A stretch of DNA of 64,000 nt from Pseudomonas costantinii (GTDB lineage: Bacteria > Pseudomonadota > Gammaproteobacteria > Pseudomonadales > Pseudomonadaceae): positions 124,001-188,000 of the forward strand of contig NZ_MDDR01000036.1 of assembly GCF_001870435.1 (NCBI RefSeq), written 5' to 3'. The position numbers and the translations under genes were made by a program. Positions 26,183 through 34,820 of this stretch are shown in pieces. The notes beneath the pieces were generated by a model. It saw only the letters and a program-made list of their open reading frames with translations, was not told where the DNA came from and did not search any database. The first letter of the stretch is position 1. Each line of letters starts with the position of its first letter.

Positions 26183-27331
26183 ATGATCACCAGCAAGCTG
26201 CCGAATGTCGGCACGACCATTTTCACCACCATGTCGCAACTCGCCGCTGAAACCGGCGCGCTCAACCTGTCTCAGGGCTTTCCCGACTTCAATGGCCCTC
26301 AAGGCCTGCTCGATGCCGTCGGCAAACATGTGGCCAGTGGGCATAACCAATATTCCCCGATGACTGGCCTGCCGGCGCTGCGCCAGCAAGTGGCGGCGAA
26401 GATCGCCCGCAGTTATGGCGCCACGGTTAATCCCGACAGCGAAGTGACCATCACCCCTGGCGCCACGGCTGCGATCTTCTGCGCGATCCAGGCGGTGATT
26501 CGCAACGGTGATGAAGTCATTGTGTTCGACCCCAGCTATGACAGTTATGAGCCCTCGGTCGAGTTGGCCGGTGGCCGCTGCGTGCATGTGCAATTGAGCC
26601 TGCAAGGCTTTGCTTTGGACTTCGAACGGATCAAGGCTGCGCTCTCACCGCGTACACGCATGATCATCCTCAATACCCCGCACAACCCCACTGGCGCGCT
26701 GATCAGCCGCGCCGAGTTGGACCAGTTGGCCGAACTAATCCGCGACCGCGATATCTACCTGGTCAGCGACGAGGTCTACGAACACCTGGTGTTTGATGGT
26801 GTGCCCCATGTCAGCGTGCTGGCCCACGAAGAGCTGTATCAACGTGCGTTTGTGGTCAGTTCCTTCGGCAAGACCTACCACGTCACTGGCTGGAAGACCG
26901 GCTATGTGGTTGCGCCACCGGCCCTTACTGCTGAACTGCGTAAGGTGCATCAATACGTCAACTTCTGCGGCGTGACCCCTTTGCAGTACGCTTTGGCTGA
27001 TTTCATGGCTGAACACCCGGAACACGTCGAGGAACTGCCGGCCTTTTATCAGGCCAAGCGCGACTTGTTCTGCGACCTACTGGCGCCGTCGCGCTTCAGT
27101 TTTACCCGGGTGACCGGCACTTACTTCCAATTGGTGGATTACTCTCGGATTCGCCCGGACCTGGATGACGTTGCGATGTCATTGTGGATGACTCGCGAGC
27201 ATGGCGTAGCGACAATCCCGGTTTCGGTGTTCTATCAGAAACCACCCCAAGGCCAGCGGCTGGTGCGCCTTTGCTTTGCCAAGCGCGAGGAGACGCTGCA
27301 ACAAGCAGCGGAAAAACTATGCGTGATCTGA
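26183..27331 (+). CDS. Methionine aminotransferase (YbdL-like, PLP-dependent)
   Basis: Class I/II PLP aminotransferase of 382 residues. The PLP lysine is in VVSSFGKTYHVTGWKTGY near residue 230, with NTPHNPTGAL near residue 165 and SDEVYEHLVFD near residue 197. The sequence resembles YbdL/MtnE-type enzymes acting on methionine and other hydrophobic amino acids with glutamine as donor. It overlaps the next gene, an omega-amidase homologue, by 13 bases. A glutamine transaminase plus omega-amidase pair would remove the cyclising 2-oxoglutaramate by-product, which supports the assignment. Confidence 0.88.
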   Translation: MITSKLPNVGTTIFTTMSQLAAETGALNLSQGFPDFNGPQGLLDAVGKHVASGHNQYSPMTGLPALRQQVAAKIARSYGATVNPDSEVTITPGATAAIFCAIQAVIRNGDEVIVFDPSYDSYEPSVELAGGRCVHVQLSLQGFALDFERIKAALSPRTRMIILNTPHNPTGALISRAELDQLAELIRDRDIYLVSDEVYEHLVFDGVPHVSVLAHEELYQRAFVVSSFGKTYHVTGWKTGYVVAPPALTAELRKVHQYVNFCGVTPLQYALADFMAEHPEHVEELPAFYQAKRDLFCDLLAPSRFSFTRVTGTYFQLVDYSRIRPDLDDVAMSLWMTREHGVATIPVSVFYQKPPQGQRLVRLCFAKREETLQQAAEKLCVI

Positions 27332-28110
27332 CGGCGTTACCTGACCTGAATGTCGCCCTGTTCCAGACCAGCCTGGTGTGGCACGACCGGCAGGCCAACC
27401 TCGAACACTTCGAGCTACTGTTGGAGCAGTCCAGGGGGGCCGATCTGATCGTACTGCCGGAAATGTTCACTACCGGGTTCTCTATGGAGTCGGCGACCCT
27501 CGCCGAGCCGGAACGCGGCCTGACCTATCATTGGCTCCAGGCCCAGGCGGCGAAGTACAACGCCGTGATCACCGGCAGCGTGATTATTCAGGCCGCAGAC
27601 GGCAGCCACCGCAACCGCCTCTTGTGGGCGCGGCCTGATGGCGAGGTGCTGCATTACGATAAGCGCCACCTGTTCCGCATGGCCGGTGAGCACAATCACT
27701 ACACCCCTGGCGAGCGGCAGGTTCAGTTCGAATTGAAGGGTTGGCGCATTCGCCCGCTGATTTGCTACGACCTTCGCTTTCCCGTGTGGAGTCGCGATGC
27801 TCAGGACACTGACTTGCTGCTGTACACCGCCAATTGGCCCGGTGCGCGTCGCCAACATTGGAATCGGTTACTGCCCGCGCGGGCTATCGAGAACCTGTGC
27901 TATGTGGCAGCGGTGAATCGGGTGGGGACGGATGGGAAGGGCTTTGCCTACACCGGGGATAGCCAGGTACTGGATTTCCAGGGTGAGACGTTGCTGAGTG
28001 CGGGGGAGGCGGATGGGGTGTTCCAGGTGAGCCTGAATGCGGCGGAGCTGGCGGCGTATCGCACAAGGTTCCCGGCGAATCTGGATGCGGATACTTTCGA
28101 GTTCACCTAA
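27319..28110 (+). CDS. Omega-amidase (YafV-type nitrilase-fold amidohydrolase)
   Basis: Carbon-nitrogen hydrolase of 263 residues from ATG 27319, which lies inside the end of the aminotransferase gene. The catalytic triad is visible as Glu48 (VLPEMFTTGF), Lys115 (HYDKRHLF) and Cys149 (PLICYDLRFPVW). The EMFTTGFSM stretch is typical of the YafV/Nit2 branch, which hydrolyses 2-oxoglutaramate and 2-oxosuccinamate. The overlapping transaminase gene fits a repair or salvage pair. The exact substrate is inferred. Confidence 0.88.
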   Translation: MRDLTALPDLNVALFQTSLVWHDRQANLEHFELLLEQSRGADLIVLPEMFTTGFSMESATLAEPERGLTYHWLQAQAAKYNAVITGSVIIQAADGSHRNRLLWARPDGEVLHYDKRHLFRMAGEHNHYTPGERQVQFELKGWRIRPLICYDLRFPVWSRDAQDTDLLLYTANWPGARRQHWNRLLPARAIENLCYVAAVNRVGTDGKGFAYTGDSQVLDFQGETLLSAGEADGVFQVSLNAAELAAYRTRFPANLDADTFEFT

Positions 28111-28111
28111 G

Positions 28112-28230
28112 CAGATCGTTCCCAAGCTCTGCGTGGGAATGCCTCCTGTGACGCTCTGCGTCCACGCCTCTAGAAGCGGGCGCGGAGCGCCCAGAGCTGC
28201 ATTCCCACGTGGAGCGTGGGAACGATCTGT
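28112..28230. repeat. Long inverted repeat, copy 1 of the GATCGTTCCCACGC family
   Basis: The outer arms AGATCGTTCCCA and TGGGAACGATCT bracket a roughly 119-base element. It has inner arms GCGTGGGAATGC and GCATTCCCACGT and a centre rich in GACGCTCTGCGTC-like segments. It lies between converging genes (the amidase and leuA). Further copies are at 34820-34931, 46644-46748 and 52849-52979. Confidence 0.85.
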
Positions 28231-28236
28231 GGTGGT

Positions 28237-29916
28237 TTACGCTGCTTTAGCTTCCAGCTGGCTCAGCGAGCGGTTCAGTGCACTGAATACCGCCTTGAAA
28301 CTGGCGGTGGTGATGTTTTCATCAATGCCCACGCCATGTACCGGACGCTCACCATTCACACGCAGCTCGATGTACGCCGCTGCCTTGGCGTTGGTGCCTG
28401 CGCCGATTGCATGTTCGTTGTAATCCATGATCTCAACACCAATCGGCAGGCCCGCTACCAGCGCTTCGAGGGCGCCGTTGCCTTTGCCTTTCCAGTGCAG
28501 GTTGGTTTCGCCCTGGCCCTTGCCCGAGACTTCCACCTCGACAAAGCTGTTGCCGTTCTCTTCCTGCAGACGATGGCTGACCAGCGCGTACGGGGTGTTG
28601 GCTTGCAGGTATTCACGCTGCAACAAGGCGTAGATCTGCGGTGCGGTCATCTCAAGGCCCACACGGTCGGTTTCGGCCTGTACCACTTGGCTGAATTCGA
28701 TCTGCATGCGACGCGGCAAGCTGATGTCATATTCCTGCTCCAGAAGGTAGGCGATGCCGCCTTTGCCCGACTGGCTGTTCACACGGATCACCGCCTCGTA
28801 GCTGCGGCCGATATCGGCCGGGTCGATCGGCAAGTACGGCACTTCCCACAGGGCATCGTCTTTCTGCTGGGCGAAGCCCTTGCGGATCGCGTCCTGGTGG
28901 GAACCGGAGAATGCGGTGTGCACCAGGTCGCCGACGTACGGATGGCGTGGGTGCACCTGGATCTGGTTGCATTCTTCGACGACTTTACGCACGCCGTCGA
29001 TGTCGGAGAAGTCCAGCTGTGGGTCGAGGCCCTGGGTGTACATGTTCAGTGCCACGGTGACCAGGTCGACGTTGCCGGTGCGCTCGCCGTTGCCGAACAG
29101 GCAGCCTTCGACACGGTCGGCGCCTGCCATCAGGCCCAGCTCGGTGGCGGCCACGCCGGTGCCACGGTCGTTGTGGGTGTGCAGGCTGATGATCACGCTG
29201 TCACGACGGTTGATATGGCGACCGAACCACTCGATCTGGTCGGCATAGATGTTCGGCGTGGCGCACTCAACGGTGGCCGGCAGGTTGAGGATCATTTTGT
29301 GCTCAGGCGTCGGGTTCCACACCTCGATCACGGCGTCACACACTTCCTTGGCGAACTCCAGTTCGGTAGCGCTGAAGGTCTCCGGGGAGTACTCGAAGGT
29401 CCACTGGGTTTCCGGCTGCTGGGCGGCGTATTTGACGAACAGCTTGGCCGCGTTGACCGCGATGGCCTTGATCCCGTCCTTGTCCTGGTTGAACACGATG
29501 CGGCGGAAGGACGGCGATGTGGCGTTGTACAAGTGCACGATGGCTTTTTTGGCACCGCGCAGGGATTCGAAGGTACGTGCGATCAAGTCTTCACGGCCCT
29601 GGGTCAGCACCTGGATGGTGGTGTCCTCGGGGATGTGGTTGTCTTCGATCAGGGTGCGCACGAAGTCGAAGTCGGTTTGCGAAGCGGCTGGGAACGAGGC
29701 TTCGATTTCCTTCACGCCTACAGACACCAGCGTCTTCCAGAAACGCAGCTTTTTCGCGGCGTCCATCGGTTCGATCAGCGACTGGTTGCCATCACGCAGG
29801 TCGGAGCTGCACCAGATCGGCGCTTCAGTGATGGTCTTCGACGGCCAGGTACGGTCCGCAATATCGATGGTCGGAAACGCGCGGTACTTCGAAGACGGGT
29901 CTTTGAGCATGCTCAT
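28237..29916 (-). CDS. leuA: 2-isopropylmalate synthase
   Basis: Condenses acetyl-CoA with 2-oxoisovalerate, the first step of leucine synthesis. The product is 559 residues, the long form of the enzyme (type 2, as in P. aeruginosa and yeast). The metal site motifs are SSDLRDGNQSLIEP near residue 38 and SLHTHNDRGTG near residue 243, and ECATPNIYADQIEW near residue 218 is also present. The C-terminal regulatory domain, with GNGALEALVAGLPIG and HAIGAGTNAKAAAYIE, binds leucine. The 323-base region upstream holds a Leu-rich leader frame at 30005-30082. Confidence 0.98.
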   Translation of the reverse strand: MSMLKDPSSKYRAFPTIDIADRTWPSKTITEAPIWCSSDLRDGNQSLIEPMDAAKKLRFWKTLVSVGVKEIEASFPAASQTDFDFVRTLIEDNHIPEDTTIQVLTQGREDLIARTFESLRGAKKAIVHLYNATSPSFRRIVFNQDKDGIKAIAVNAAKLFVKYAAQQPETQWTFEYSPETFSATELEFAKEVCDAVIEVWNPTPEHKMILNLPATVECATPNIYADQIEWFGRHINRRDSVIISLHTHNDRGTGVAATELGLMAGADRVEGCLFGNGERTGNVDLVTVALNMYTQGLDPQLDFSDIDGVRKVVEECNQIQVHPRHPYVGDLVHTAFSGSHQDAIRKGFAQQKDDALWEVPYLPIDPADIGRSYEAVIRVNSQSGKGGIAYLLEQEYDISLPRRMQIEFSQVVQAETDRVGLEMTAPQIYALLQREYLQANTPYALVSHRLQEENGNSFVEVEVSGKGQGETNLHWKGKGNGALEALVAGLPIGVEIMDYNEHAIGAGTNAKAAAYIELRVNGERPVHGVGIDENITTASFKAVFSALNRSLSQLEAKAA

Positions 29917-30004
29917 CGGGAAATCCTTTGGTGTAGGGGCCGAGAAAAGGCGGCCTGCCGTGTAACTATTGTTGGGATGCTTTCTTGGGGCGAGGCAGAT
30001 CGAT

Positions 30005-30082
30005 TCAGCCTGGCAGTCGTGCGCTGACGAGGCACAGGCTGCGGTGCTGGCGAAGCTGAATGAGGGTGTGAGAGGTTTTCAT
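30005..30082 (-). CDS. Candidate leuA leader peptide
   Basis: The 323-base gap 29917-30239 between leuA and the M23 peptidase gene contains a 25-codon frame on the minus strand, starting ATG at 30082 and ending TGA at 30005. It reads MKTSHTLIQLRQ followed by HRSLCLVSARLPG. Five of 25 residues are leucine (positions 7, 10, 16, 18 and 23). The last third overlaps a hairpin (30006-30041) in which CAGCCT and AGGCTG pair around a GTGC/GCAC inner helix. The position, 88 bases upstream of leuA, suggests translation-coupled attenuation. This is inference; no strong ribosome site is visible. Confidence 0.55.
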   Translation of the reverse strand: MKTSHTLIQLRQHRSLCLVSARLPG

Positions 30083-30202
30083 AAGCTCAACCCTAACCGC
30101 CGGGGTGAAAGATGGCAAGCAGTCGAGAAAAATTGAGAGAAGTTCTGCTATTGGCGTCGGATGCGAGATTTTATGGCGTTGAATAATCTGATGACTGATT
30201 TT

Positions 30203-30232
30203 AATTGCGCGCCCGTTATCGAGCGCGCAATT
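30203..30232 (-). terminator. Inverted repeat, possible terminator of the M23 gene
   Basis: AATTGCGCGC and GCGCGCAATT are perfect 10-base arms with a 10-base loop, starting 8 bases past the stop codon of the M23 peptidase gene. No T-run follows on either strand, so termination strength is uncertain. Confidence 0.55.
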
Positions 30233-30239
30233 GAGTCAT

Positions 30240-31061
30240 TCAGGGTTGGAACGCGCCGATAAAGATCGCCGGGTCGACCCGTGCATCGTTAAGGCTGATG
30301 TTCCAATGCATATGTGGCCCGGTCGCACGGCCCGTCGAGCCGACCTTGCCCACCACCGCTCCACGTGCCAGTTGATCGCCGACTTTCACGTCGATCTTCG
30401 ACATATGGCAGAACATACTGATGAAGCCCTGGCCGTGGTCGACAAACACGGTGTTGCCATTGAAAAAATAGTTGCCGGTCAGGATCACCTTGCCCGCCGC
30501 CGGGGTCTTGATCGGCGTACCGGCGCCTACCGCGAAGTCCAGGCCCGAGTGCGGATTGCGCTCCTCGCCATTAAAGAACCGGCGTACGCCAAACTTGCTC
30601 GACAGCGGCCCATTGACCGGCTTGTCCAGCAGCAAGTTGCTCGGCGTGTTCGGGCTGAAACTGCGGTAAGCCTTGAGCTGAACGGCCAGCTCGCCTTCGA
30701 TGCGTTTGAGCTGCGCCGGGTCCGGGTTCACCTGGCTTTTGTTCTTCAGGGTGATGTGCTGCTCGGGGTATTTCTTGAAACCTACGACGAACGGCAGGTT
30801 TTGCGCGCCGCTGGTGATGCGCTGGGTGCCGGGTTTAACGGCCAGCGGGATGCCGACAATCGCCAGCCAGTTGTTCTGTTCCTTGACCACCAGCACCGGC
30901 CTGCTCAGGTAGGTGGCTTTAGGCGCCGTCGCCGACGTGCCGAGGTCGACCACTGCGACGCCACCAGGCACCGGCTTGTTCAGCAGCCGAGTGATGTAGC
31001 TGTCGGCGTGGGCATTGAGGGTCAGGCACAAAAGCATCAACAAACTGAGAAAACGTGGCAT
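30240..31061 (-). CDS. M23-family peptidoglycan endopeptidase (LytM domain)
   Basis: Exported 273-residue protein from ATG 31061; a TTG one codon upstream is possible. A signal peptide (MPRFLSLLMLLCLTLNAHA) precedes an N-terminal domain of about 130 residues. The LytM zinc-peptidase domain follows with the family motifs NPHSGLDFAVGAGTPIKTPAAG split near residue 167, HGQGFISMFCHMSKI near residue 210 and GPHMHWNISLNDARVDP near residue 250. All zinc ligands (HxxxD, HxH) appear present. It lies 3 bases downstream of xseA on the same strand. Confidence 0.93.
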   Translation of the reverse strand: MPRFLSLLMLLCLTLNAHADSYITRLLNKPVPGGVAVVDLGTSATAPKATYLSRPVLVVKEQNNWLAIVGIPLAVKPGTQRITSGAQNLPFVVGFKKYPEQHITLKNKSQVNPDPAQLKRIEGELAVQLKAYRSFSPNTPSNLLLDKPVNGPLSSKFGVRRFFNGEERNPHSGLDFAVGAGTPIKTPAAGKVILTGNYFFNGNTVFVDHGQGFISMFCHMSKIDVKVGDQLARGAVVGKVGSTGRATGPHMHWNISLNDARVDPAIFIGAFQP

Positions 31062-31064
31062 CAA

Positions 31065-32444
31065 TCAATCCAATAGCGAAAGGGTGACGGGCGTCAGGTG
31101 GTTATCTTCCACCCGTACCTGCAATTGGCCTTCACCGAGGCGCGCGGTCAGCCGCTGCCCAGTGTGGGTTTGCGCGGCGTTGCGAATCGCCTGGCCGCGC
31201 TCGTCCAGCAAGATGCTGTAACCACGGCCCAAGGTTGCCAGGGGGCTGACCACCTGCAACGTCTGCACCTGGCTTTGCAGTTGCAGGCGGCGCGCCTTGA
31301 GGCCTTCGCGCATGGCGCGGGGCAGGCGTTCGGCAAGGCTGTCCAGGCGTTGGCGCAGCAAGGCCAACTGGCGGCCGGGGTGCTGGCCGGCGAGGCGGGT
31401 TTCCAGGCGGATCAACCGCTCGCGACGGGTATTGAGGCTGCGCTCGAAAGCACGGCGCAGGCGCATGTCCAGGTCATCCAGGCGCTGGGCTTGTTGGCGC
31501 AGACGTTCGCCGGGGTGGCGCAGGCGACGGGCCATGCCTTCCAGGCGCAGGCGGTCATGAGTCAGTCGATTACGCATCAGCATGACCAGTCGGCGGTGAA
31601 GGCTTTCGACTTGGCGTACCAGGTTGCTGGAATCCGGGGCGAGTAATTCAGCCGCGGCGGAGGGGGTTGGTGCGCGTACGTCGGCCACAAAGTCACTGAT
31701 CGACACGTCGGTTTCATGGCCGACGGCGCTGACGATTGGCGTGACGCACGCGTCCACCGCGCGCGCGACGGCTTCTTCGTTGAAGCACCAGAGGTCTTCC
31801 AGCGAACCGCCGCCACGGGCCAGGATCAACGCATCAAAACCTCGCGAGTCGGCCAGCTTCAGCGCACGCACAATCTGCGGGATCGCTTCGCGGCCTTGAA
31901 CGGCGGTGGGGATCAATGTCAGCTGCACTTGTGGCGCACGGCGACGGAACACGCTGATGATGTCGCGGATTACCGCGCCGGTCGGTGAACTGATAATGCC
32001 GATACGCTGCGGATGGGCCGGCAACGGCACCTTGCGCTCGGCACTGAACAGGCCTTCGGCGCTGAGCTTTTCCTTCAGTGCATCGAACGCCAAGCGCAGC
32101 GCACCGTCACCGGCAGGCTCCACGGTGTCGAGGATCAGCTGGTAGTCGCCGCGGCCTTCAAACAGCGAGACCTTGCCGCGTACCTTCACCGCCAGGCCAT
32201 CCTTCAACGCCTGGCGCACCTTTGCGGCATTGTTGCGGAACAGCGCGCAACGCACTTGGGCGCCGCTGTCCTTGAGGGTGAAATACACATGGCCGGAGGC
32301 CGGGCGGGCGAGGTTGGAGATTTCGCCTTCGACCCAGATATTGGTGAACACGTCTTCCAGCAACACCCGCGCGCGGCCGTTGAGCTGGCTGACAGTCAGG
32401 ACTTCGCGGTCCAGGCCCAAGCGGGCAAAAGGATCTTTAATCAT
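31065..32444 (-). CDS. xseA: Exodeoxyribonuclease VII large subunit
   Basis: Large subunit of the single-strand-specific exonuclease ExoVII. The product is 459 residues from ATG 32444 (MIKDPFARLGLDREVLTVSQ). The N-terminal OB fold has VFTNIWVEGEISNLARPASG, and the catalytic core has RIGIISSPTGAVIRDI, GFDALILARGGGSLEDLWCFNEE and SAVGHETDVSISDFVAD. A long helical coiled-coil region follows from about residue 260, and GRGYSIL lies near the end. The small subunit xseB is not in the window. Confidence 0.97.
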   Translation of the reverse strand: MIKDPFARLGLDREVLTVSQLNGRARVLLEDVFTNIWVEGEISNLARPASGHVYFTLKDSGAQVRCALFRNNAAKVRQALKDGLAVKVRGKVSLFEGRGDYQLILDTVEPAGDGALRLAFDALKEKLSAEGLFSAERKVPLPAHPQRIGIISSPTGAVIRDIISVFRRRAPQVQLTLIPTAVQGREAIPQIVRALKLADSRGFDALILARGGGSLEDLWCFNEEAVARAVDACVTPIVSAVGHETDVSISDFVADVRAPTPSAAAELLAPDSSNLVRQVESLHRRLVMLMRNRLTHDRLRLEGMARRLRHPGERLRQQAQRLDDLDMRLRRAFERSLNTRRERLIRLETRLAGQHPGRQLALLRQRLDSLAERLPRAMREGLKARRLQLQSQVQTLQVVSPLATLGRGYSILLDERGQAIRNAAQTHTGQRLTARLGEGQLQVRVEDNHLTPVTLSLLD

Positions 32445-32454
32445 GGGCGGCAGT

Positions 32455-33345
32455 TTATAGGCAATCGTGCAAGGTTTGGCAGAATTGCTCCACCAATGCA
32501 CTTGGCGTTTGGTGGCAAGCCAGGGCCACGGTGCTGAGGCAATCCGGGTCGGCCAGGGGCAAAAAGTGCACGCTGGTGGGGGCGATGTCTTGCATGGATT
32601 TTGGTAACAAGGCAATACCGAAGCCAGCCTGAATCAACTGCAACTGGGTGGTCTTGCGCGACATCACACGCGCCGCCTTGGGGAAAAATCCCGCGCGCAT
32701 GCACAACTCGGCTGACAGATAACTCAAGCCGCCGCGCTGGGGATGGGGGATCGAGATAAACGCTTCGTCCTTGAGCTGTTCCAGTTCGACCGGTGTGTGG
32801 CTGCGCGCCAGCGGGTGATTCGGCGGCACCGCCAGCAATAACTGCTCACTGTATAAAGGCACCACACGTACGCCTTCGCGCTGGCGCAACACTGGCAGGC
32901 GTAACAGTCCGACTTCCAGGCGGCCGTCGGCGATTTCCTCCAGTTGCGCTTCGGAGGACAGTTTGACGATATCCATCGACACCCCAGGGCAGCGCTCCAG
33001 CCAGGTGCTGATGCCTTGCAGCACGAGCCCGCTCATCGGCACGGTGCTCGAATGGCTCAGGCGCAGGGTGCCGAGTTGGCCATTACCGATTTGGGTGGTC
33101 ATCTCGCTGGCTTTGAGCAGCTCACTGAGCAGGTTGCGCGCCCGCGGATAGAAGGCTTCACCGGCAGCCGTCAGCCGAGGCTGGCGCGCGGTGCGTTCGA
33201 ACAGTGGGGTTTGCAGCTGGGTTTCCAGCTCCTTGATCTGTCGGCTCAGGGCTGATTGCGCCACGAACAGGCGCTCGGCGGCGGCACTGAAGCTGCCACT
33301 GTCGGCGATTTCAACGAAGTAGCGCAGTTGGCGAGTGGAGATCAC
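32455..33345 (-). CDS. LysR-family transcriptional regulator
   Basis: A 296-residue LTTR. The N-terminal helix-turn-helix is MISTRQLRYFVEIADSGSFS through VAQSALSRQIKELE (residues 1-45), and a substrate-binding domain follows from about residue 90. It is divergent from the TSUP permease at 33445 across 99 bases, the usual arrangement in which an LTTR controls the neighbouring transporter. The effector is unknown; sulfur- or carboxylate-containing compounds are typical for TSUP-linked regulators. Confidence 0.93.
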   Translation of the reverse strand: MISTRQLRYFVEIADSGSFSAAAERLFVAQSALSRQIKELETQLQTPLFERTARQPRLTAAGEAFYPRARNLLSELLKASEMTTQIGNGQLGTLRLSHSSTVPMSGLVLQGISTWLERCPGVSMDIVKLSSEAQLEEIADGRLEVGLLRLPVLRQREGVRVVPLYSEQLLLAVPPNHPLARSHTPVELEQLKDEAFISIPHPQRGGLSYLSAELCMRAGFFPKAARVMSRKTTQLQLIQAGFGIALLPKSMQDIAPTSVHFLPLADPDCLSTVALACHQTPSALVEQFCQTLHDCL

Positions 33346-33444
33346 GCGTCATGCCTTTTCGAGATGGGTGGAGGGCTTTGAAGATATTAGTCGCAACACT
33401 CGCCGATGGCTAAAGTGAAGGCTATCTCTTTGAAGGAATAACCC

Positions 33445-34212
33445 ATGAGCCCGGTTGAGCTGATGAGTCAGTGGTCGTTTGGCGGTGTGGATTGGCTGGT
33501 GATCGGCCTGGCTGTGCTCGTGGCCTATATCGTTTTTGGCATCGCCGGGTTCGGCACGGCGCTGGTGGCGGGGCCAATCCTGATTGTGTTTATGCCGCTG
33601 TCGAAGATCATCCCGCTGTTGGTACTGCTGGATTTCGTTGCGGCTTTTGGCAACCTGCTGCAATCGCGGCGGGACGTGAACAAGCCGGAGTTGTTGCGGT
33701 TGCTGCCATGCATGGCAATTGGCTGCACGCTGGGCGTGATCTTTTTGCTCAACCTGCATTCGAATCTGTTGCTGCTATTAATGGGGTTGTTTATCAGCGC
33801 CTACGCGATTTACAGCCTGGCGGTAAAAGCCCGTCCGACGCAGTTGGCGGCAGGCTGGTCTATTCCCATGGGCACCGTCGGCGGTTTGTTTGGCGCGTTG
33901 TTTGGCAGTGGCGGCTTTTTATATGCCATTTATCTGAACAGTCGCCTGCCCAAGGACGCGGCGCGGGCTACTCAAAGTGCGTTGATCAGTTGCAGCACCG
34001 TGGTGCGCCTCAGCCTGTTCCTGATCGCCGGGGTGTATGCTGACTTGTCGCTGTTGATGTTGGCGCTGTGCCTGTTTCCGGCGATGGCCCTGGGGCTGTG
34101 GTGTGGGCGCAGGCTGACGATGCGCATGTCTCGTGAAGCCTTTGTACGGCTGGTGACGTGGCTGGTGCTGGCGAGCGGTATTGCGTTGATAGGGCGCTAC
34201 TTGAGCACTTGA
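33445..34212 (+). CDS. TSUP-family (TauE/SafE) membrane permease
   Basis: Inner-membrane protein of 255 residues with about eight hydrophobic segments. The family repeat is seen in VAYIVFGIAGFGTALVAGPIL near residue 30 and GTVGGLFGALFGSGGFLYAIYL near residue 145. TSUP members move sulfite, sulfoacetate, or other organic anions; the substrate here is not readable. GAAGGAAT precedes ATG 33445. It is divergent from a LysR regulator that probably controls it. Confidence 0.9.
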   Translation: MSPVELMSQWSFGGVDWLVIGLAVLVAYIVFGIAGFGTALVAGPILIVFMPLSKIIPLLVLLDFVAAFGNLLQSRRDVNKPELLRLLPCMAIGCTLGVIFLLNLHSNLLLLLMGLFISAYAIYSLAVKARPTQLAAGWSIPMGTVGGLFGALFGSGGFLYAIYLNSRLPKDAARATQSALISCSTVVRLSLFLIAGVYADLSLLMLALCLFPAMALGLWCGRRLTMRMSREAFVRLVTWLVLASGIALIGRYLST

Positions 34213-34271
34213 CCTGCGGGTGCCAAGGATTAAGCTGCCCGCCGCAGAAATCTATTTGGCACCGTGATCCC

Positions 34272-34820
34272 ATGAACTCCCAAAGCATCCTTGTCCCGAA
34301 AATCTCCACCTTACCCGTCCACGAACCCCGGGCCCGGGCGATCGTGCGTTGGCTGGTGCGCAAGAACATCATCAAGGACGAGTTGACCACCTGCGGGCGC
34401 ACTGGCAATCGCATGGCCTACGCCCTGGCTGACGGTGCCCGCGCGGTGGTGTTACACCCGCAAGCGCTGCCGTTCAACGAACCGGTCAACGGGTTGGAGA
34501 TCATCTACAAGCGCTGCATCTATACCCCGGCCAAGGGCTTTCTTGAAGAAGCCGGTTGCCCGGAGTGCCGCAAGGAAGTCGGCGAAGCGCTGTTCGAAAG
34601 CCTGGAAGACTGGATGCCCGGTCACACCGACAATTTCACTTGTCCGCTGTGTGGGCATGAAGATGACATCAACGGGTTTCTGTTCCTGCAGGAATGCGGA
34701 TTCTCCAATCTCGGGTTCATCTTCAATAATTGGGCGGAGGCGGGGTTCAAACAGAGCTTTATCGACGAATTTGCCGATTGGCTGGACCAGAAGATGAGTT
34801 GGGTCAAAGTCGAACTTTAA
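34272..34820 (+). CDS. Unknown protein with two CxxC pairs
   Basis: A soluble 182-residue protein from ATG 34272; the reading frame is open further upstream, but this start gives the cleanest beginning. I do not recognise a named family. Two cysteine pairs, Cys96/Cys99 (AGCPECRKE) and Cys124/Cys127 (TCPLCGHED), are spaced like a zinc-ribbon. The flanking regions are rich in aromatic residues (GFIFNNWAEAGFKQSFIDEFADW). There is no signal or membrane segment. It is 60 bases after the TSUP gene and ends at the first base of an inverted repeat. Confidence 0.72.
   Translation: MNSQSILVPKISTLPVHEPRARAIVRWLVRKNIIKDELTTCGRTGNRMAYALADGARAVVLHPQALPFNEPVNGLEIIYKRCIYTPAKGFLEEAGCPECRKEVGEALFESLEDWMPGHTDNFTCPLCGHEDDINGFLFLQECGFSNLGFIFNNWAEAGFKQSFIDEFADWLDQKMSWVKVEL

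Noticed and set aside
32445..32615. Upstream extension of xseA to 32615
   Set aside because: The extra 57 residues are low-complexity and overlap the LysR gene; the conserved N-terminus starts at ATG 32444.
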